Origin: JAICQM01 sp963781555
GTDB taxonomy: Bacteria; Chloroflexota; Limnocylindria; QHBO01
DNA: 64,000 bases
Assembly: GCA_963781555.1 (NCBI GenBank)
Contig: CAWAGB010000005.1
Span: 124,001 to 188,000 of the forward strand
Direction of reading: 5' to 3'
Part shown: positions 1-8,641 of the stretch, piece after piece
How the letters are laid out: every line of letters starts with the position of its first letter
How positions within the stretch are numbered: the first letter of the stretch is position 1
Notes under the pieces: model-generated
What the model was told of the DNA's origin: nothing
The model's input: the letters and a program-made list of their open reading frames with translations, nothing else
The model's database searches: none
Translations under genes and position numbers: made by a program

Positions 1-1518
1 GCCCGCCCGGTCGAGGATGTGGCGCAGGGCCGGCGGCGGGATGCCCCGTGCCCGTGCGTCGAGGAGCTGGCGCATCGCCCCGTCCGGCAGCCGATCCAGC
101 CGGAGCGCGGTGAACGACCGCAGCGCCGCCCCCCAGGCGGGCCGCGCATCCAGCAGCTCAGGGCGCGCGAGGGTCATGATCAGGATCGGCCGTTCGCGGG
201 CCCACGTGCCGAGATGCTCGATGAAGTCCAGGAGCCCGGCATCGGCCCATTGCAGGTCCTCGAAGACGAGCACCGTCGGCGCGTCGGCCGCGAGGTGCTC
301 GAAGAAGGAGCGCCATGCGGCGAACAACTCCTCCCGCTCGAAGTCGGCGGCGCTGCGCGGCTCGAGCAGCACCGCGAGCCGCGGCTCGATCCACGCGCGA
401 TCGGCCGGGTCGCGGACGAGCTCGGCGAGCGCGGTGCCGAGCTGGCGCCGGGCCAGCTCGCCCTCGGCGTGCTCGTCGATCCGGCAGCGACGACGGACCA
501 TCGCCCCGACCGCGGCGAAGGCGATCCCCTCCCCGTAGGCGGGCGCGCCGCCACGCTGCCACTCGACGCGGGGGTGCGCGTGGGTGACCGCGCGTTCGAG
601 CTCCCACGCCAGGCGGCTCTTGCCGATGCCCGCGATGCCGAGCACCGAGGCCATCCGACCGCGCCCCTCGGTCGCGGTCGTCTCGAAGAGGCGGACCAGC
701 TCCCGCAGCTCGCTGTGGCGGCCCACGAAGGCTCCGGTGTGTCCCGCCGCGCGCCCGCTGGCGAGCGCGGGAACCGGTGCCGCGCTGAAAGCGGGGACCG
801 GGTCCGCCTTTCCCTTCAGCTGCAACGGGCCCACAGCCGCGAAGGCGATGGCAGATTCCGGCCCCGCGGCGTGACGCGTACCCCCGTCGACGATGACGCC
901 GCCGCTGGGCGCGGCCGACTGCAATCTGGCGGCGGTATTGATCACGTCGCCGCTCACCATCCCCTGGCCGGCACTGACGCTCACGGCGGCTTCGCCGGTG
1001 GCGACCGCTGCGCGCGCTGCCAGCTGCTTCGTCGCGCCGGGAGCGGCCAGCCGGCCCACCGCCTCGACGAGCTGCAGCCCTGCGCGGACGGCTCGCTCCG
1101 CGTCATCCTCGTGGGCCGTCGGGGCGCCCCACATCGCGACCACCGCATCCCCGATGAATTTCTCGATGATCCCGCCATAGACCGACACCGTCTCGCGCGC
1201 CACCTCGAAATAGCGCGACTGGATGGCGCGCACCTCCTCCGGGTCCAACGTCTCGGCCATGCCCGTGAAGTTCTCCAGGTCGACGAACAGGACGCTGACC
1301 CGGCGCCGCTCGGCGTTGGCGGTGACGGCGGAGCGTTCCCCAGGTCCGGCTTCCGGCTCCTCCAGGGCCGGCATGGTCCCGCCGCAGGTTGTGCAGAAGC
1401 GAGCCGCGAGCGCGACCGGCGCGCCGCAGTGCGGGCAGCGGGTTGCAAGCCGCTCGCCGCAGCTCGCGCAGAAGCGGGCGAGCTCGGGGTTGTCGGCGGT
1501 GCACGCCGGACAGTGCAT
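1..1518 (-). CDS. Class III adenylate cyclase with zinc ribbons and AAA ATPase module (3' end outside window)
   Basis: The visible 506 codons read into the window edge, so the C-terminus is missing. The N-terminus carries two short zinc ribbons (CPAC...FCASC, then CPHC...FCTTC). A class III cyclase domain follows (about residues 70-250), with both metal aspartates (FVDLENF, GDAVVAMWG), a substrate-binding lysine in IIEKFIGD that favours ATP over GTP, and the Asn/Arg pair in GDVINTAARLQ. An AAA/NACHT-like ATPase begins near residue 270 (FVGRHSEL, Walker A GIAGIGKSRL, Walker B VLVFEDLQWAD). This zinc ribbon-cyclase-AAA layout is common in actinobacteria, Chloroflexi and rhizobia and is thought to be a cytosolic signalling ATPase making cAMP. 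The ATG lies 4 bp after the TGA of the upstream gene, so the two are probably cotranscribed. The input signal cannot be read from sequence. Confidence 0.88.
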   Translation of the reverse strand, partial: MHCPACTADNPELARFCASCGERLATRCPHCGAPVALAARFCTTCGGTMPALEEPEAGPGERSAVTANAERRRVSVLFVDLENFTGMAETLDPEEVRAIQSRYFEVARETVSVYGGIIEKFIGDAVVAMWGAPTAHEDDAERAVRAGLQLVEAVGRLAAPGATKQLAARAAVATGEAAVSVSAGQGMVSGDVINTAARLQSAAPSGGVIVDGGTRHAAGPESAIAFAAVGPLQLKGKADPVPAFSAAPVPALASGRAAGHTGAFVGRHSELRELVRLFETTATEGRGRMASVLGIAGIGKSRLAWELERAVTHAHPRVEWQRGGAPAYGEGIAFAAVGAMVRRRCRIDEHAEGELARRQLGTALAELVRDPADRAWIEPRLAVLLEPRSAADFEREELFAAWRSFFEHLAADAPTVLVFEDLQWADAGLLDFIEHLGTWARERPILIMTLARPELLDARPAWGAALRSFTALRLDRLPDGAMRQLLDARARGIPPPALRHILDRAG

Positions 1519-1521
1519 CGG

Positions 1522-1974
1522 TCAGGCCGGGCTGTCGTCCGGCTCGGTCTGCTTGTGGATCATCGCGCCGGATTGGGCGCCGTCCTCGATGACGAGGGCG
1601 CGCATGATCGACTTGGCGAGCGTCGCGTCATGGTTGATGACGAACGTGCCGATCCGCGGCTCCTTGGCAGGAAAGCGGTCGACGCTGCCGACCACACCCT
1701 CGACGTGCCCGCCCATCACCCGGTGCGGCTTGTGGATGAAGTATTCCGCCTCGCGGGTGCTGCTCTTGAACTGGACGAACGACACGCTGAAGGGCGCAAG
1801 GAGGAACTCCCGGATGGCGGGATGCTCCTTGGCCGCATCGGTGAACAGGTCGGGGTCGTTGAGCCGCTCGATGGTGCTGAAGCCCTGGTCCGGGCCGAAG
1901 CCGAGGGACTCGCCGGTCGGGAACAGGTCGTAGAGCTGCTCTTCGCCTGGTCGCGGATCGCCGTTGGTGTCCAT
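1522..1974 (-). CDS. Conserved-looking hypothetical protein, 150 aa
   Basis: I do not recognise the family. The product is soluble, with no signal peptide or membrane segment. It is acidic at the N-terminus (MDTNGDPRPGEEQLYDL) and has a mixed alpha/beta-looking core (FVQFKSSTREAEYFI, RIGTFVINHDA). I chose the ATG at 1974 rather than one 45 bp upstream because GGAGGG sits about ten bases before it. Three bases separate its TGA from the cyclase ATG, so it probably forms a two-gene operon with the adenylate cyclase and may be linked to that signalling protein. Function unknown. Confidence 0.72.
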   Translation of the reverse strand: MDTNGDPRPGEEQLYDLFPTGESLGFGPDQGFSTIERLNDPDLFTDAAKEHPAIREFLLAPFSVSFVQFKSSTREAEYFIHKPHRVMGGHVEGVVGSVDRFPAKEPRIGTFVINHDATLAKSIMRALVIEDGAQSGAMIHKQTEPDDSPA

Positions 1975-2091
1975 GCTCGGGGAACCCTCCGGATGCTGCT
2001 GGGCTCCGATCATAGGCACGCCTCATCGCGGTGCCTAGCCCCGCGCCGCCGACGCGACCACCGTGTGTCGCTGCCGATCCGACCGTGCCTG

Positions 2092-2097
2092 TAAGAT
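2092..2097 (+). promoter_or_regulatory. Leaderless-type promoter -10 (TAAGAT) of gltX
   Basis: TAAGAT ends 7 bases before the gltX ATG at 2105. No Shine-Dalgarno lies between them, so transcription probably starts at or next to the ATG. It is one of many such elements in the window. Confidence 0.5.
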
Positions 2098-2104
2098 CGG
2101 ACGG

Positions 2105-3609
2105 ATGACCCACAGCCTCACTGCCCCCGACGGCGGACCGATCCGCGTCCGGATGGCGCCGAGTCCCACGGGGCCGCTCCATATCGGCACCGCGCGGACC
2201 AGTCCCTCTACAACTTCCTCACCGCGCGCCACGAGGGGGGCACCTACGTGCTGCGCGTCGAGGACACCGATGTCGCGCGCAGCACTGTCGAGTTCGAGCA
2301 GGACATCATCGACAACCTGCATTGGCTGGGCGTCACGTGGGACGAGGGTCCGCAGGTCGCCGGCGGTGATGACATCGGCCCGTTCGAACCGTACCGGCAG
2401 AGCCGCCGCATGGACCGATATGCCCGCGAGGCCGCCCGCCTCCTTGCCGACGGGACCGCCTATCACTGCTATTGCAGCGCGGAGGAGCTCGACGTGGTCC
2501 GGAGGGCGCAGGACGCCGCCAAGGAGCCGCCACGCTACAACGGCCGTTGCCGGTCGCTGGGCGAGGCGGAGCGCGCCGCGTTCGAGGCCGAGGGCCGTCG
2601 ACCGGCGGTGCGCTTTGCCGTGCCGGCCGAGAAGATCCGCTTCGACGACCTCATCCGCGGCGAGGTCGAGTTCGACAACAGCCTGCTCGGCGACTTCGTC
2701 ATCGTCCGCGCCGACGGGATGCCGCTCTACCACTTCGTGGTCGTGATCGACGACGAGGAGATGGCGATCACCCACGTCATCCGTGGCGAGGACCACCTGT
2801 CCAACACCCCCAAGCACATTGCCCTCATCCGGGCGCTCGGCTACCGCGAGCCGGTCTTCGGCCACATCCCGCTGATCCTCAACGCGGATCGCTCCAAGAT
2901 GAGCAAGCGCAAGTCGCAGACGGCCATGAGCGCCTATCGCGAGCAGGGCTACCTGCCGGAGGCGATGGTCAACTTCCTCGCCTTCCTCGGCTGGTCGCCG
3001 GGCACCGAGGAGGAGATCTTCACCCTCGAGGAGCTGGCCGCGCGCTTCGAGATCGGGAAGGTCCACAAGGGGGGCGCCGTGTTCGACGCCGAGCGCCTCG
3101 ACCACCTCAACGGGGTCTACATTCGCGCGCTGCCCGACGAGCAGCTCGCGCTGCGCCTCCGACCCTTCGTTCCTGCTGCGCTGGACGACGATGCGATCCT
3201 GCGCGTCGTGCCGCTCATCAAGGAGCGCCTCGTGCGCCTGGGCGACGTGACCGAATTGGTCGCGTTCCTCGTGGAGACCGACGCGGAGGTTGCCGCCCGC
3301 TACCTCGCGGGCGAGCTCGTCCCGAAGAAGGCCGATGCCGCCGGGACCGCCGCCGCCCTCGCTTCGGCGCGCGAGGCCCTGGCCGCGCTCGACCCGGGCG
3401 ACTTCTCCGCGGAGGTCCTGGAGTCGCGCTGTCGCGGGGCGGCGGAGCAGCTGGGCTGGAAGGCCGGCGACTTCTTCCGCCCGATTCGACTGGCGATCAC
3501 CGGACGTGCGATCTCGCCGCCGCTGTTCGGTTCGATCGAGCTCCTTGGCCAGGACGCGACGCTTGCGCGCCTCGGCGCTGCCATCGACAAGCTGGCGGTC
3601 GCCGCATGA
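2105..3609 (+). CDS. gltX: Glutamyl-tRNA synthetase, interrupted by one apparent 1-bp deletion
   Basis: Charges tRNA-Glu with glutamate in the cytosol (class I aminoacyl-tRNA synthetase). The HIGH motif is in PSPTGPLHIGTA at the start. The KMSKS loop is DRSKMSKRKS. The glutamate/ATP pocket segment LRVEDTD and a CxC...C zinc site (CYCSAEEL...GRC) are present, followed by the helical anticodon-binding domain to the C-terminus. The first ~30 codons are in one frame and everything from SLYNFLTARHEGG onward is in another. One base is missing between about 2192 and 2200; restoring it gives 501 residues, normal for GluRS. This is an essential single-copy enzyme, so a sequence error is likelier than a dead gene. 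The stop overlaps the next ATG (ATGA). No glnS is visible, so it may be non-discriminating; that is inference. Confidence 0.9.
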
Positions 3610-4364
3610 GCGACGTTCTCGCCCGGCCCGGCGATGCACCGCGCGAGCCTCGGCTCGGCGATCTGCTTACCGCGACGTTCCTCGTCCCGGTTCGCTCGTC
3701 GGTCGGCGAGCCGCTTGACAGTGCCCGCGTGCCGGACGAGGCCCTGCGCCACGGCAGCGACGAGACAGGCCCGTTCCTTGCCGCCTACACCACGGCCGAG
3801 CTGATCGACCAATTCGGACCGCCGGGCAGTGACCGCGTCGAGATCCCGGCGCGCGAGCTCTTCGCCCGCGCCGAGGGCGGCAGCGAGCGGGTCATCATCG
3901 ATCCCGGCAGTCCCGCACAGGTCGAGGTTCCCGCCGCTGTCCTGCCGTTCTTGGCGGCGGGCATCGATCCCACCTCCCCGGAGGCGATGGCGGCTCGACG
4001 GCCGCACGGTGAGCTGCCGCCGCTCGAGCCACCGGCCGACATTCCCGACGCGTTCGGGGCTGCGCTGCGCACGACCCTCGCCGAGCTTCCGCAGGTCGTC
4101 CGCGCGTGGCTGCTGCGCGCCGGCCGTGCGTGGACAATGGGAGTCGAGATGGTCGACAGCGCCACGCTGCTCGACTACGACGAGGTGCGCAACCGGCTCC
4201 ACGCGCTGGCCACCGAGCACCTGGGCTCGCGGCGCGACCTGATCGTCACCGACCTGCGGGCGGCATCGGTCAGGGAGGCGTACGACGCCGTCGCCGCTCC
4301 CTTTTACGTCGTTGCCGCCAAGCCGAAGGCCGGGTTCCTCTCCAAGCTGCTCGGCGGAGACTGA
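3606..4364 (+). CDS. SseB family protein, 252 aa
   Basis: The protein matches the SseB layout: an N-terminal SseB domain (about residues 20-130, including the recurring LFVPVRSS-like and FLAAYTTAELI strands) and a C-terminal SseB_C-like half (about residues 150-250, LPQVVRAWLLRAGR...VVAAKPKAGFLSKL). SseB-type proteins are soluble and their biochemical role is poorly defined. Translation is probably coupled to gltX through an ATGA overlap. There is no signal peptide or transmembrane segment. The family assignment rests on overall pattern rather than catalytic residues, so function should be treated as unknown. Confidence 0.72.
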   Translation: MSDVLARPGDAPREPRLGDLLTATFLVPVRSSVGEPLDSARVPDEALRHGSDETGPFLAAYTTAELIDQFGPPGSDRVEIPARELFARAEGGSERVIIDPGSPAQVEVPAAVLPFLAAGIDPTSPEAMAARRPHGELPPLEPPADIPDAFGAALRTTLAELPQVVRAWLLRAGRAWTMGVEMVDSATLLDYDEVRNRLHALATEHLGSRRDLIVTDLRAASVREAYDAVAAPFYVVAAKPKAGFLSKLLGGD

Positions 4365-4377
4365 CGGCCCATCCGAC

Positions 4378-4396
4378 CGTTGCCCACGCGGCAACG
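4378..4396. terminator. Hairpin between convergent sseB-like gene and alcohol dehydrogenase
   Basis: CGTTGCC and GGCAACG form a perfect 7-bp stem around a 5-base loop, 14 bp after the SseB-like stop and ahead of the opposing dehydrogenase stop. No T-tract follows in either direction. The rest of the 116-bp intergenic stretch shows nothing else recognisable. Confidence 0.45.
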
Positions 4397-4480
4397 TCCG
4401 GAGGAGGCACGCACGCTCCATCGCCGGTTGTTGCAGCCAGGCGGCAGCCCTCGGCCATCGGCCGGGGCGATCTGGCTTCG

Positions 4481-5566
4481 TCAGCCTCCGGACGTTGTCG
4501 GCCCAGCAACCGCACGGGGCTCGGTGTCCGGGACGAGGACAATCCGCCCTTCCACCGTCCCCGACGCCAACCGCGCGTGTGCCTCCGCCGCGCGGGACAG
4601 CGGCAGCTGCTCCACGGTCCAGCGCAGGCGCCCGCCGCGCGCCACCTTGACGACGGCGCGCAGGTCATCGACGGACCCCCAGGCAGTGGTCGTCATCGAC
4701 GCCTCGACCGGCAGCGCGTCGAAGCCGAACCCAAAGCGGCCGCCCGCCTCGCCGACCAGCGACACCAGCCCGCCCGGCGCGACGTTTCGGGCCGCGTATT
4801 CGAGGGTGTCGTCCGTGCCCACGAAGTCGAAGACCACGTCCGCCGGCCCGCCGAGGCCGAGCTGCGCGAGGTCCTCGTCGCCCCCGAGGATCCCCAGGTC
4901 GGCACCCAGCGTCTCGGCGATGGCCAGCTTCTCAGGGTTCAGCTCGCGCACGCCGATGGTCAGGTCCGGCAGCGTCCGCAGGAACTGGAGCGCGAACTGG
5001 CCGAGACCGCCGGCACCGATGAGCAGGACCCGCGACCCCGGGCCCAGCCACGAGCCGGCGCGGCGCACGGCGCGGAAGGGCGTGACCCCGGCATCGGCCA
5101 GAGGCGCGGCGCGCACCGGGTCAAGCGACCCGAGCGGCACGAGGTGGCGCGGGTGCGGGACGAGGAGGTGCTCCGCGTAGCCACCGTCCTCCTGGAAGCC
5201 GGGCGACCGTCCGCGCTCGCACCGCTGCTCCTCCCCACGGGCGCATTCGCGGCACGCTCCGCAGCCCCAGCCGCCGAACACGAGCACCGGGTCCCCGACC
5301 TTCAGCCGTCGTCGTGGCCGCAGTCGGGTTCCGCTGCGCGAGTGACCCGCCTCGGGACCCATCGCGTCGATCCAGCCACTCACCTCGTGGCCGAGGGTGA
5401 CCGGCAGCTCGACGCGTGACTGCGACCCATCGACGATGTGGAGATCCGTGTGGCAGACGCCGCAGGCGGCCACGCGCACCCGTACCTGTGCGCCGGTCGG
5501 CTCGGGAACCGGCAGGTCGACGACCTGCAAGGCAGCGCCCGGAGCCTCGAGGCGGACGGCGCGCAT
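4481..5566 (-). CDS. Zinc-dependent alcohol dehydrogenase (MDR family), 361 aa
   Basis: A cytosolic NAD(P)-dependent medium-chain dehydrogenase. The GroES-like N-terminal domain holds the catalytic zinc ligands in CGVCHTDLH and GHEVSG. Four structural-zinc cysteines lie in CGACRECARGEEQRC. The Rossmann fold is marked by GAGGLGQFALQ, and the C-terminal part closes the catalytic domain (TVEQLPLSRAAEAHARL). Compared with typical members there is an Arg-rich insert of about a dozen residues after the catalytic GHE segment (HSRSGTRLRPRRRLK), which could be a lineage feature. The substrate cannot be deduced. It stands alone, convergent with the gltX unit, and its ATG is close to the stop of the redoxin gene upstream. 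Confidence 0.9.
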   Translation of the reverse strand: MRAVRLEAPGAALQVVDLPVPEPTGAQVRVRVAACGVCHTDLHIVDGSQSRVELPVTLGHEVSGWIDAMGPEAGHSRSGTRLRPRRRLKVGDPVLVFGGWGCGACRECARGEEQRCERGRSPGFQEDGGYAEHLLVPHPRHLVPLGSLDPVRAAPLADAGVTPFRAVRRAGSWLGPGSRVLLIGAGGLGQFALQFLRTLPDLTIGVRELNPEKLAIAETLGADLGILGGDEDLAQLGLGGPADVVFDFVGTDDTLEYAARNVAPGGLVSLVGEAGGRFGFGFDALPVEASMTTTAWGSVDDLRAVVKVARGGRLRWTVEQLPLSRAAEAHARLASGTVEGRIVLVPDTEPRAVAGPTTSGG

Positions 5567-5580
5567 CTGTCCCGTCGGTT

Positions 5581-6096
5581 CTACGCGGTGACGGCGGCGG
5601 GCGGCATCTCGGCCGCTTCCGGCTCGCGGAACGCGTCCAGCAGGCGCGCGATCAGGCCGCGCGGGGACGCATCCTCGACCACGTCCAGGATCGTCCCGTC
5701 AGCCCCCACCGCGAACGCGGTCGGCTGGGCGTTCACGTTCCTGCCTTCCTTGGTGGTCGCCACCCCGAGCGTCTCGACGGCGCTGCGGCGCTCGTCGGAA
5801 AGGAGCAGGAAGGGGAGCGTGCGCTCCTCCACGTAGGCGGTCTGCTGCGCCTCGCTGTCGGTGGTGACTGCCATCATCCCGACGCCCGCTGCGCTCAGTC
5901 GCTTGGCGCCCTCGACAAACGCGTCGACCAGGCTGTCGCCGCGCTCGCGGGCGGTGCCGCTGAGGGACGGGGCGCCGAAGAACAGCAGGATTGACGGCTG
6001 CTTGCCCACGAAGCTGCGCAGGTTGAGGAGGTATCCGTCGGTGGCGCGCAGCCCGACCGACGGCATCTGGTCACCCAGGTTCACCTTCAGGCTCAT
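5581..6096 (-). CDS. Thioredoxin-fold AhpC/TSA-like protein without any cysteine, 171 aa
   Basis: The sequence follows the peroxiredoxin/redoxin layout: PSVGLRATDGYLLNLRSFVG, then an ILLFFGAPS strand-loop, VGMMAVTTDS, FLLLSDE, the cis-Pro region NAQPTAFAVGADGTI and a C-terminal helix. In AhpC/TSA peroxiredoxins the loop after the first core strand holds the peroxidatic cysteine (PxxxTxxC). Here the loop is FGAPSLSGTARERG, and the whole protein contains no cysteine. It therefore cannot act as a thiol peroxidase; a binding or scaffold role is possible. Its ATG lies inside the 3' end of mutY (26-bp overlap), so it is the last gene of a VOC-mutY-redoxin run. Confidence 0.8.
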   Translation of the reverse strand: MSLKVNLGDQMPSVGLRATDGYLLNLRSFVGKQPSILLFFGAPSLSGTARERGDSLVDAFVEGAKRLSAAGVGMMAVTTDSEAQQTAYVEERTLPFLLLSDERRSAVETLGVATTKEGRNVNAQPTAFAVGADGTILDVVEDASPRGLIARLLDAFREPEAAEMPPAAVTA

Positions 6097-6961
6097 GGCC
6101 CGATTGTAGCCGCCCGCCAAGCACCAGCCGCTCGCCGGACCGATGGAGCAGCCCGTCCGCGGCCATGGCATGCACGATCGTCTCGTCGAGCCCGGTGGCG
6201 GCCACGCTGTGGCCCGGCGCATCCACGAGCCGTCGCAGCAGTGCGCCGCGCGCCTGGCGCGTCGATCCGGCGAAGGTCGCCTGGCGCTGCATCGCCACCG
6301 CGCCGGCGATGCCGCGCGACGGGCATCCGGCAGCCACGGGACAGGCAGCGCAGCGTGGTGCGCGCTGCGTGCAGATCCGCGCCCCGAACTCCATCGTCGC
6401 ATGCGTCCAGGCGGCGACTCCGTCGCCGGTACCCGGTGCCGCCAGCGCGTCAGCGAGCTCCTGGAGCCGCCGCGCCTCGTCCGGTACCCCGAAGCGGCGC
6501 AGCAGCCAACGCCGCACGTTCGTGTCGACGACCCCGACCGGCACCCCGAAGGCCAAACTGGCAACCGCCCGCGCGGTGTACGGACCGATGCCCGGAAGCC
6601 GCTGCAGCCCCTCCACGTCGCGCGGCCAGCCGTCAGCGGTGACGGCCGCGGCCGTCCGCTGGAGGGCCAGCGCGCGACGGTTGTAGCCGAGCCCGCTCCA
6701 CGCCGCGAGGACCGCCGCGCTGGGTGCCGCGGACAAGGCGGCGGAAGTCGGGAAGCGGTCCATGAAGATCGGGAATCGCTCCGCGATTCGCGCCGCCTGG
6801 GTCTGCTGGAGCATCACCTCGCTGACGAGGACGGCGTACGGATCGGTCAAGCCGCGCCACGGAAAGTCGCGATGCTCGATCGCGTACCAGGCCGCTACAT
6901 CATCGCGTACGAGGTTGAGCTCCGAGCGCTGCAGCGCGGCTACTCCCCGGCGTACAGGCAA
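6071..6961 (-). CDS. mutY: A/G-specific adenine DNA glycosylase (MutY)
   Basis: Removes adenine mispaired with 8-oxoguanine in base-excision repair. The glutamate of VSEVMLQQTQ, the helix-hairpin-helix LQRLPGIGPYTARAV and the catalytic aspartate of GVVDTNVRR are all present. A 4Fe-4S loop follows, with spacing Cx6Cx2Cx5C (CTQRAPRCAACPVAAGC). The C-terminus ends soon after the cluster and lacks the usual NUDIX-like 8-oxoG-recognition domain, giving about 296 residues. The start is uncertain. No ATG or GTG occurs in the right place; TTG at 6961 is used because it overlaps the VOC gene's stop by about 20 bp, whereas a longer in-frame ATG would overlap VOC deeply. Cotranscribed with its neighbours. 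Confidence 0.87.
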   Translation of the reverse strand: MPVRRGVAALQRSELNLVRDDVAAWYAIEHRDFPWRGLTDPYAVLVSEVMLQQTQAARIAERFPIFMDRFPTSAALSAAPSAAVLAAWSGLGYNRRALALQRTAAAVTADGWPRDVEGLQRLPGIGPYTARAVASLAFGVPVGVVDTNVRRWLLRRFGVPDEARRLQELADALAAPGTGDGVAAWTHATMEFGARICTQRAPRCAACPVAAGCPSRGIAGAVAMQRQATFAGSTRQARGALLRRLVDAPGHSVAATGLDETIVHAMAADGLLHRSGERLVLGGRLQSGHEPEGEPG

Positions 6962-7356
6962 AATGGGTGACCGTCGGGGTCGAGGAGCGTCGTCGTGCGC
7001 TCGAGTGGCTGGTGGTCGGGCAGCGTCGCCCCCAGCTCTACCGCATGCAGGACCGCCGCTTCGAGATCGCTGACCTCGAAGCTCAGGTGCATCATCATCC
7101 GCTGCCTGCCGGGCTCGCCGGGCCACACCGGCGGCTCGTAGTCATCGATCCGTTCGAAGCCGATGTAGGCCACGCCCTCGCCGGAGCTGATTCCTGCGCT
7201 CGTACCGTCGCCGTCCTCGCCGGTCACCTCCCAGCCGAGCATCCGAGCGTAGAAGCGCGCCAGGGCAAGCGGGTCCGGGGTATCGATGGTGGCGCCCCAC
7301 CAGTCGTGGCGCTGCCATCGGTCAGTCGCCGCGTCGGCCGCCTTCCTTCCCTGCAT
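6940..7356 (-). CDS. VOC (glyoxalase/bleomycin-resistance) family protein, 138 aa
   Basis: A small single-unit VOC protein with two beta-alpha-beta-beta-beta halves: WWGATIDTPDPLALARFYARMLGWEV and the second half MMMHLSFEVSDLEAAVLHAVELGA, ending LLDPDGHPFCLYA. The His in MHLSF and the end-of-fold acidic residue are where VOC proteins usually place metal ligands, but the reaction is unknown. Start at ATG 7356, directly behind a TACCAT -10 element with a 7-base spacer, so the mRNA is probably leaderless. It is the first gene of the mutY/redoxin unit. Confidence 0.82.
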   Translation of the reverse strand: MQGRKAADAATDRWQRHDWWGATIDTPDPLALARFYARMLGWEVTGEDGDGTSAGISSGEGVAYIGFERIDDYEPPVWPGEPGRQRMMMHLSFEVSDLEAAVLHAVELGATLPDHQPLERTTTLLDPDGHPFCLYAGE

Positions 7357-7363
7357 GACGGGG

Positions 7364-7369
7364 ATGGTA
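7364..7369 (-). promoter_or_regulatory. Leaderless-type -10 (TACCAT) for VOC-mutY-redoxin unit
   Basis: On the minus strand TACCAT is followed by a 7-base spacer and the ATG at 7356. No Shine-Dalgarno is present. Confidence 0.5.
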
Positions 7370-7473
7370 GCGCGACCTGCCGCCATGCCGGATCCGGGTC
7401 GCAACGAGGGTTCGGTCCCAGGCCGATGGGCTAGAGTGGCCCCGTCGCTCATCCGCTGCTCAGAGGTGATCCC

Positions 7474-8595
7474 GTGACTCGCGCCCCCCGCCTGTTGACC
7501 GCCGCGATCACGCTGGCGCTCGTCGCCGCGTTCGTTGCGCCCACCGCGACGATGGCCGCCAATCCGGTGCTCCGCGGGGTGGTGGCTCAGTCGGGCCTCG
7601 TGAACCCTTGGGATCTCGCCTTCCTGCCGGGCGGTCAGATGATCGTCACCGAACGGCCCGGTCGGGTGCGCGTCTACGCCAGCGGACTGCCTGGGGCGGC
7701 CCTGCTCAACACGACCGCCCTCTTCGGGGTCCGCGCCGAGGGCGAGTCGGGAGTGATGGGCATTGCCGTCGATCACTACTTCCGCGTCAATCGTCTCGTT
7801 TACGTCTGCGTCTCGCGAACATTCGGGGGCCAGTGGGTCAACCAGCTCATCCGCTACAAGGTGAATGACAACTGGACGCTCTCGCACAACATGAACCTGA
7901 TCTCGTACGGGATGCGCGCCAACACGACCCACAACGGATGCGCTGTCGAGGAGGGTCCGGATCAGAAGATCTGGCTCACGATGGGCGATGCCAATAACAT
8001 GGCGAATGCCCAGAATCCGGCGTCACTGAACGGCAAGGTGCTTCGGATCAACCGGGACGGGACCGTGCCGACGGACAACCCGGTGATGCCCGGGGCATCG
8101 GGCCGCACCTTCATCTACTCGATGGGCCATCGCAACCCGCAGGGCATCACGTTCAACGGCAACCGGGTCTACATCAGCGAGCACGGACCGGACGTAAATG
8201 ACGAAATCAACTGGGTCCGCCCGGGCCGCAACTTCGGATGGCCATGCGTCACCGGCTTCGGGACGCCCTACACCGGCTGCAATGGGACGTTCACGAATCC
8301 CATCTGGGCATCCGGCGGCTCGACGATCGCCACGAGCAACGCGACCTTCGTCCGTGGGAGCGTGTGGCAGGACATCTCCGGCAGCCTCTTTGTGGCCACG
8401 CTGAAGGAGCAGGATCTGCGTCGGTTCTCGGTCGCGAGCACCGGGACGCCGGGCATCCTGCGTCAGACGTATTTCAACAATACGTGGGGCCGCCTCCGGG
8501 CAACCGTGCCCGGGCCGAGCGGGACGACGCTCTACCTGACCACCTCGAACGGTAGCGATGACCGCGTCATCCGCATCATTCCGCGCCCGAACTGA
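7474..8595 (+). CDS. Secreted PQQ-type glucose/sorbosone dehydrogenase-like protein, 373 aa
   Basis: A Sec signal peptide (LLTAAITLALVAAFVAP...MAA) precedes a six-bladed beta-propeller of the GSDH family. Typical pieces are NPWDLAFLPGGQMIVTERPG near the N-terminus, TTHNGCAVEEGPDQKIW, and the hallmark EHGPDVNDEINWVRPGRNFGWP near residue 240. Family members oxidise aldose sugars with pyrroloquinoline quinone and calcium. No PQQ synthesis genes are in the window, so cofactor use is inferred. The GTG start is supported by AGAGGTGAT just upstream. It ends at a strong hairpin shared with the convergent lysyl-oxidase-like gene, so the two secreted products are neighbours. Confidence 0.88.
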   Translation: MTRAPRLLTAAITLALVAAFVAPTATMAANPVLRGVVAQSGLVNPWDLAFLPGGQMIVTERPGRVRVYASGLPGAALLNTTALFGVRAEGESGVMGIAVDHYFRVNRLVYVCVSRTFGGQWVNQLIRYKVNDNWTLSHNMNLISYGMRANTTHNGCAVEEGPDQKIWLTMGDANNMANAQNPASLNGKVLRINRDGTVPTDNPVMPGASGRTFIYSMGHRNPQGITFNGNRVYISEHGPDVNDEINWVRPGRNFGWPCVTGFGTPYTGCNGTFTNPIWASGGSTIATSNATFVRGSVWQDISGSLFVATLKEQDLRRFSVASTGTPGILRQTYFNNTWGRLRATVPGPSGTTLYLTTSNGSDDRVIRIIPRPN

Positions 8596-8610
8596 GCGGC
8601 TCTTGCATGG

Positions 8611-8641
8611 GGTGCGCCGACGTCGCTGTCGGCGCACCTTT
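8611..8641. terminator. Bidirectional terminator between the two secreted-protein genes
   Basis: GGTGCGCCGAC and GTCGGCGCACC form a perfect 11-bp stem around a 6-base loop, followed by TTT on the plus strand. It sits 15 bp after the sugar dehydrogenase stop and abuts the stop of the opposing gene. Confidence 0.75.
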
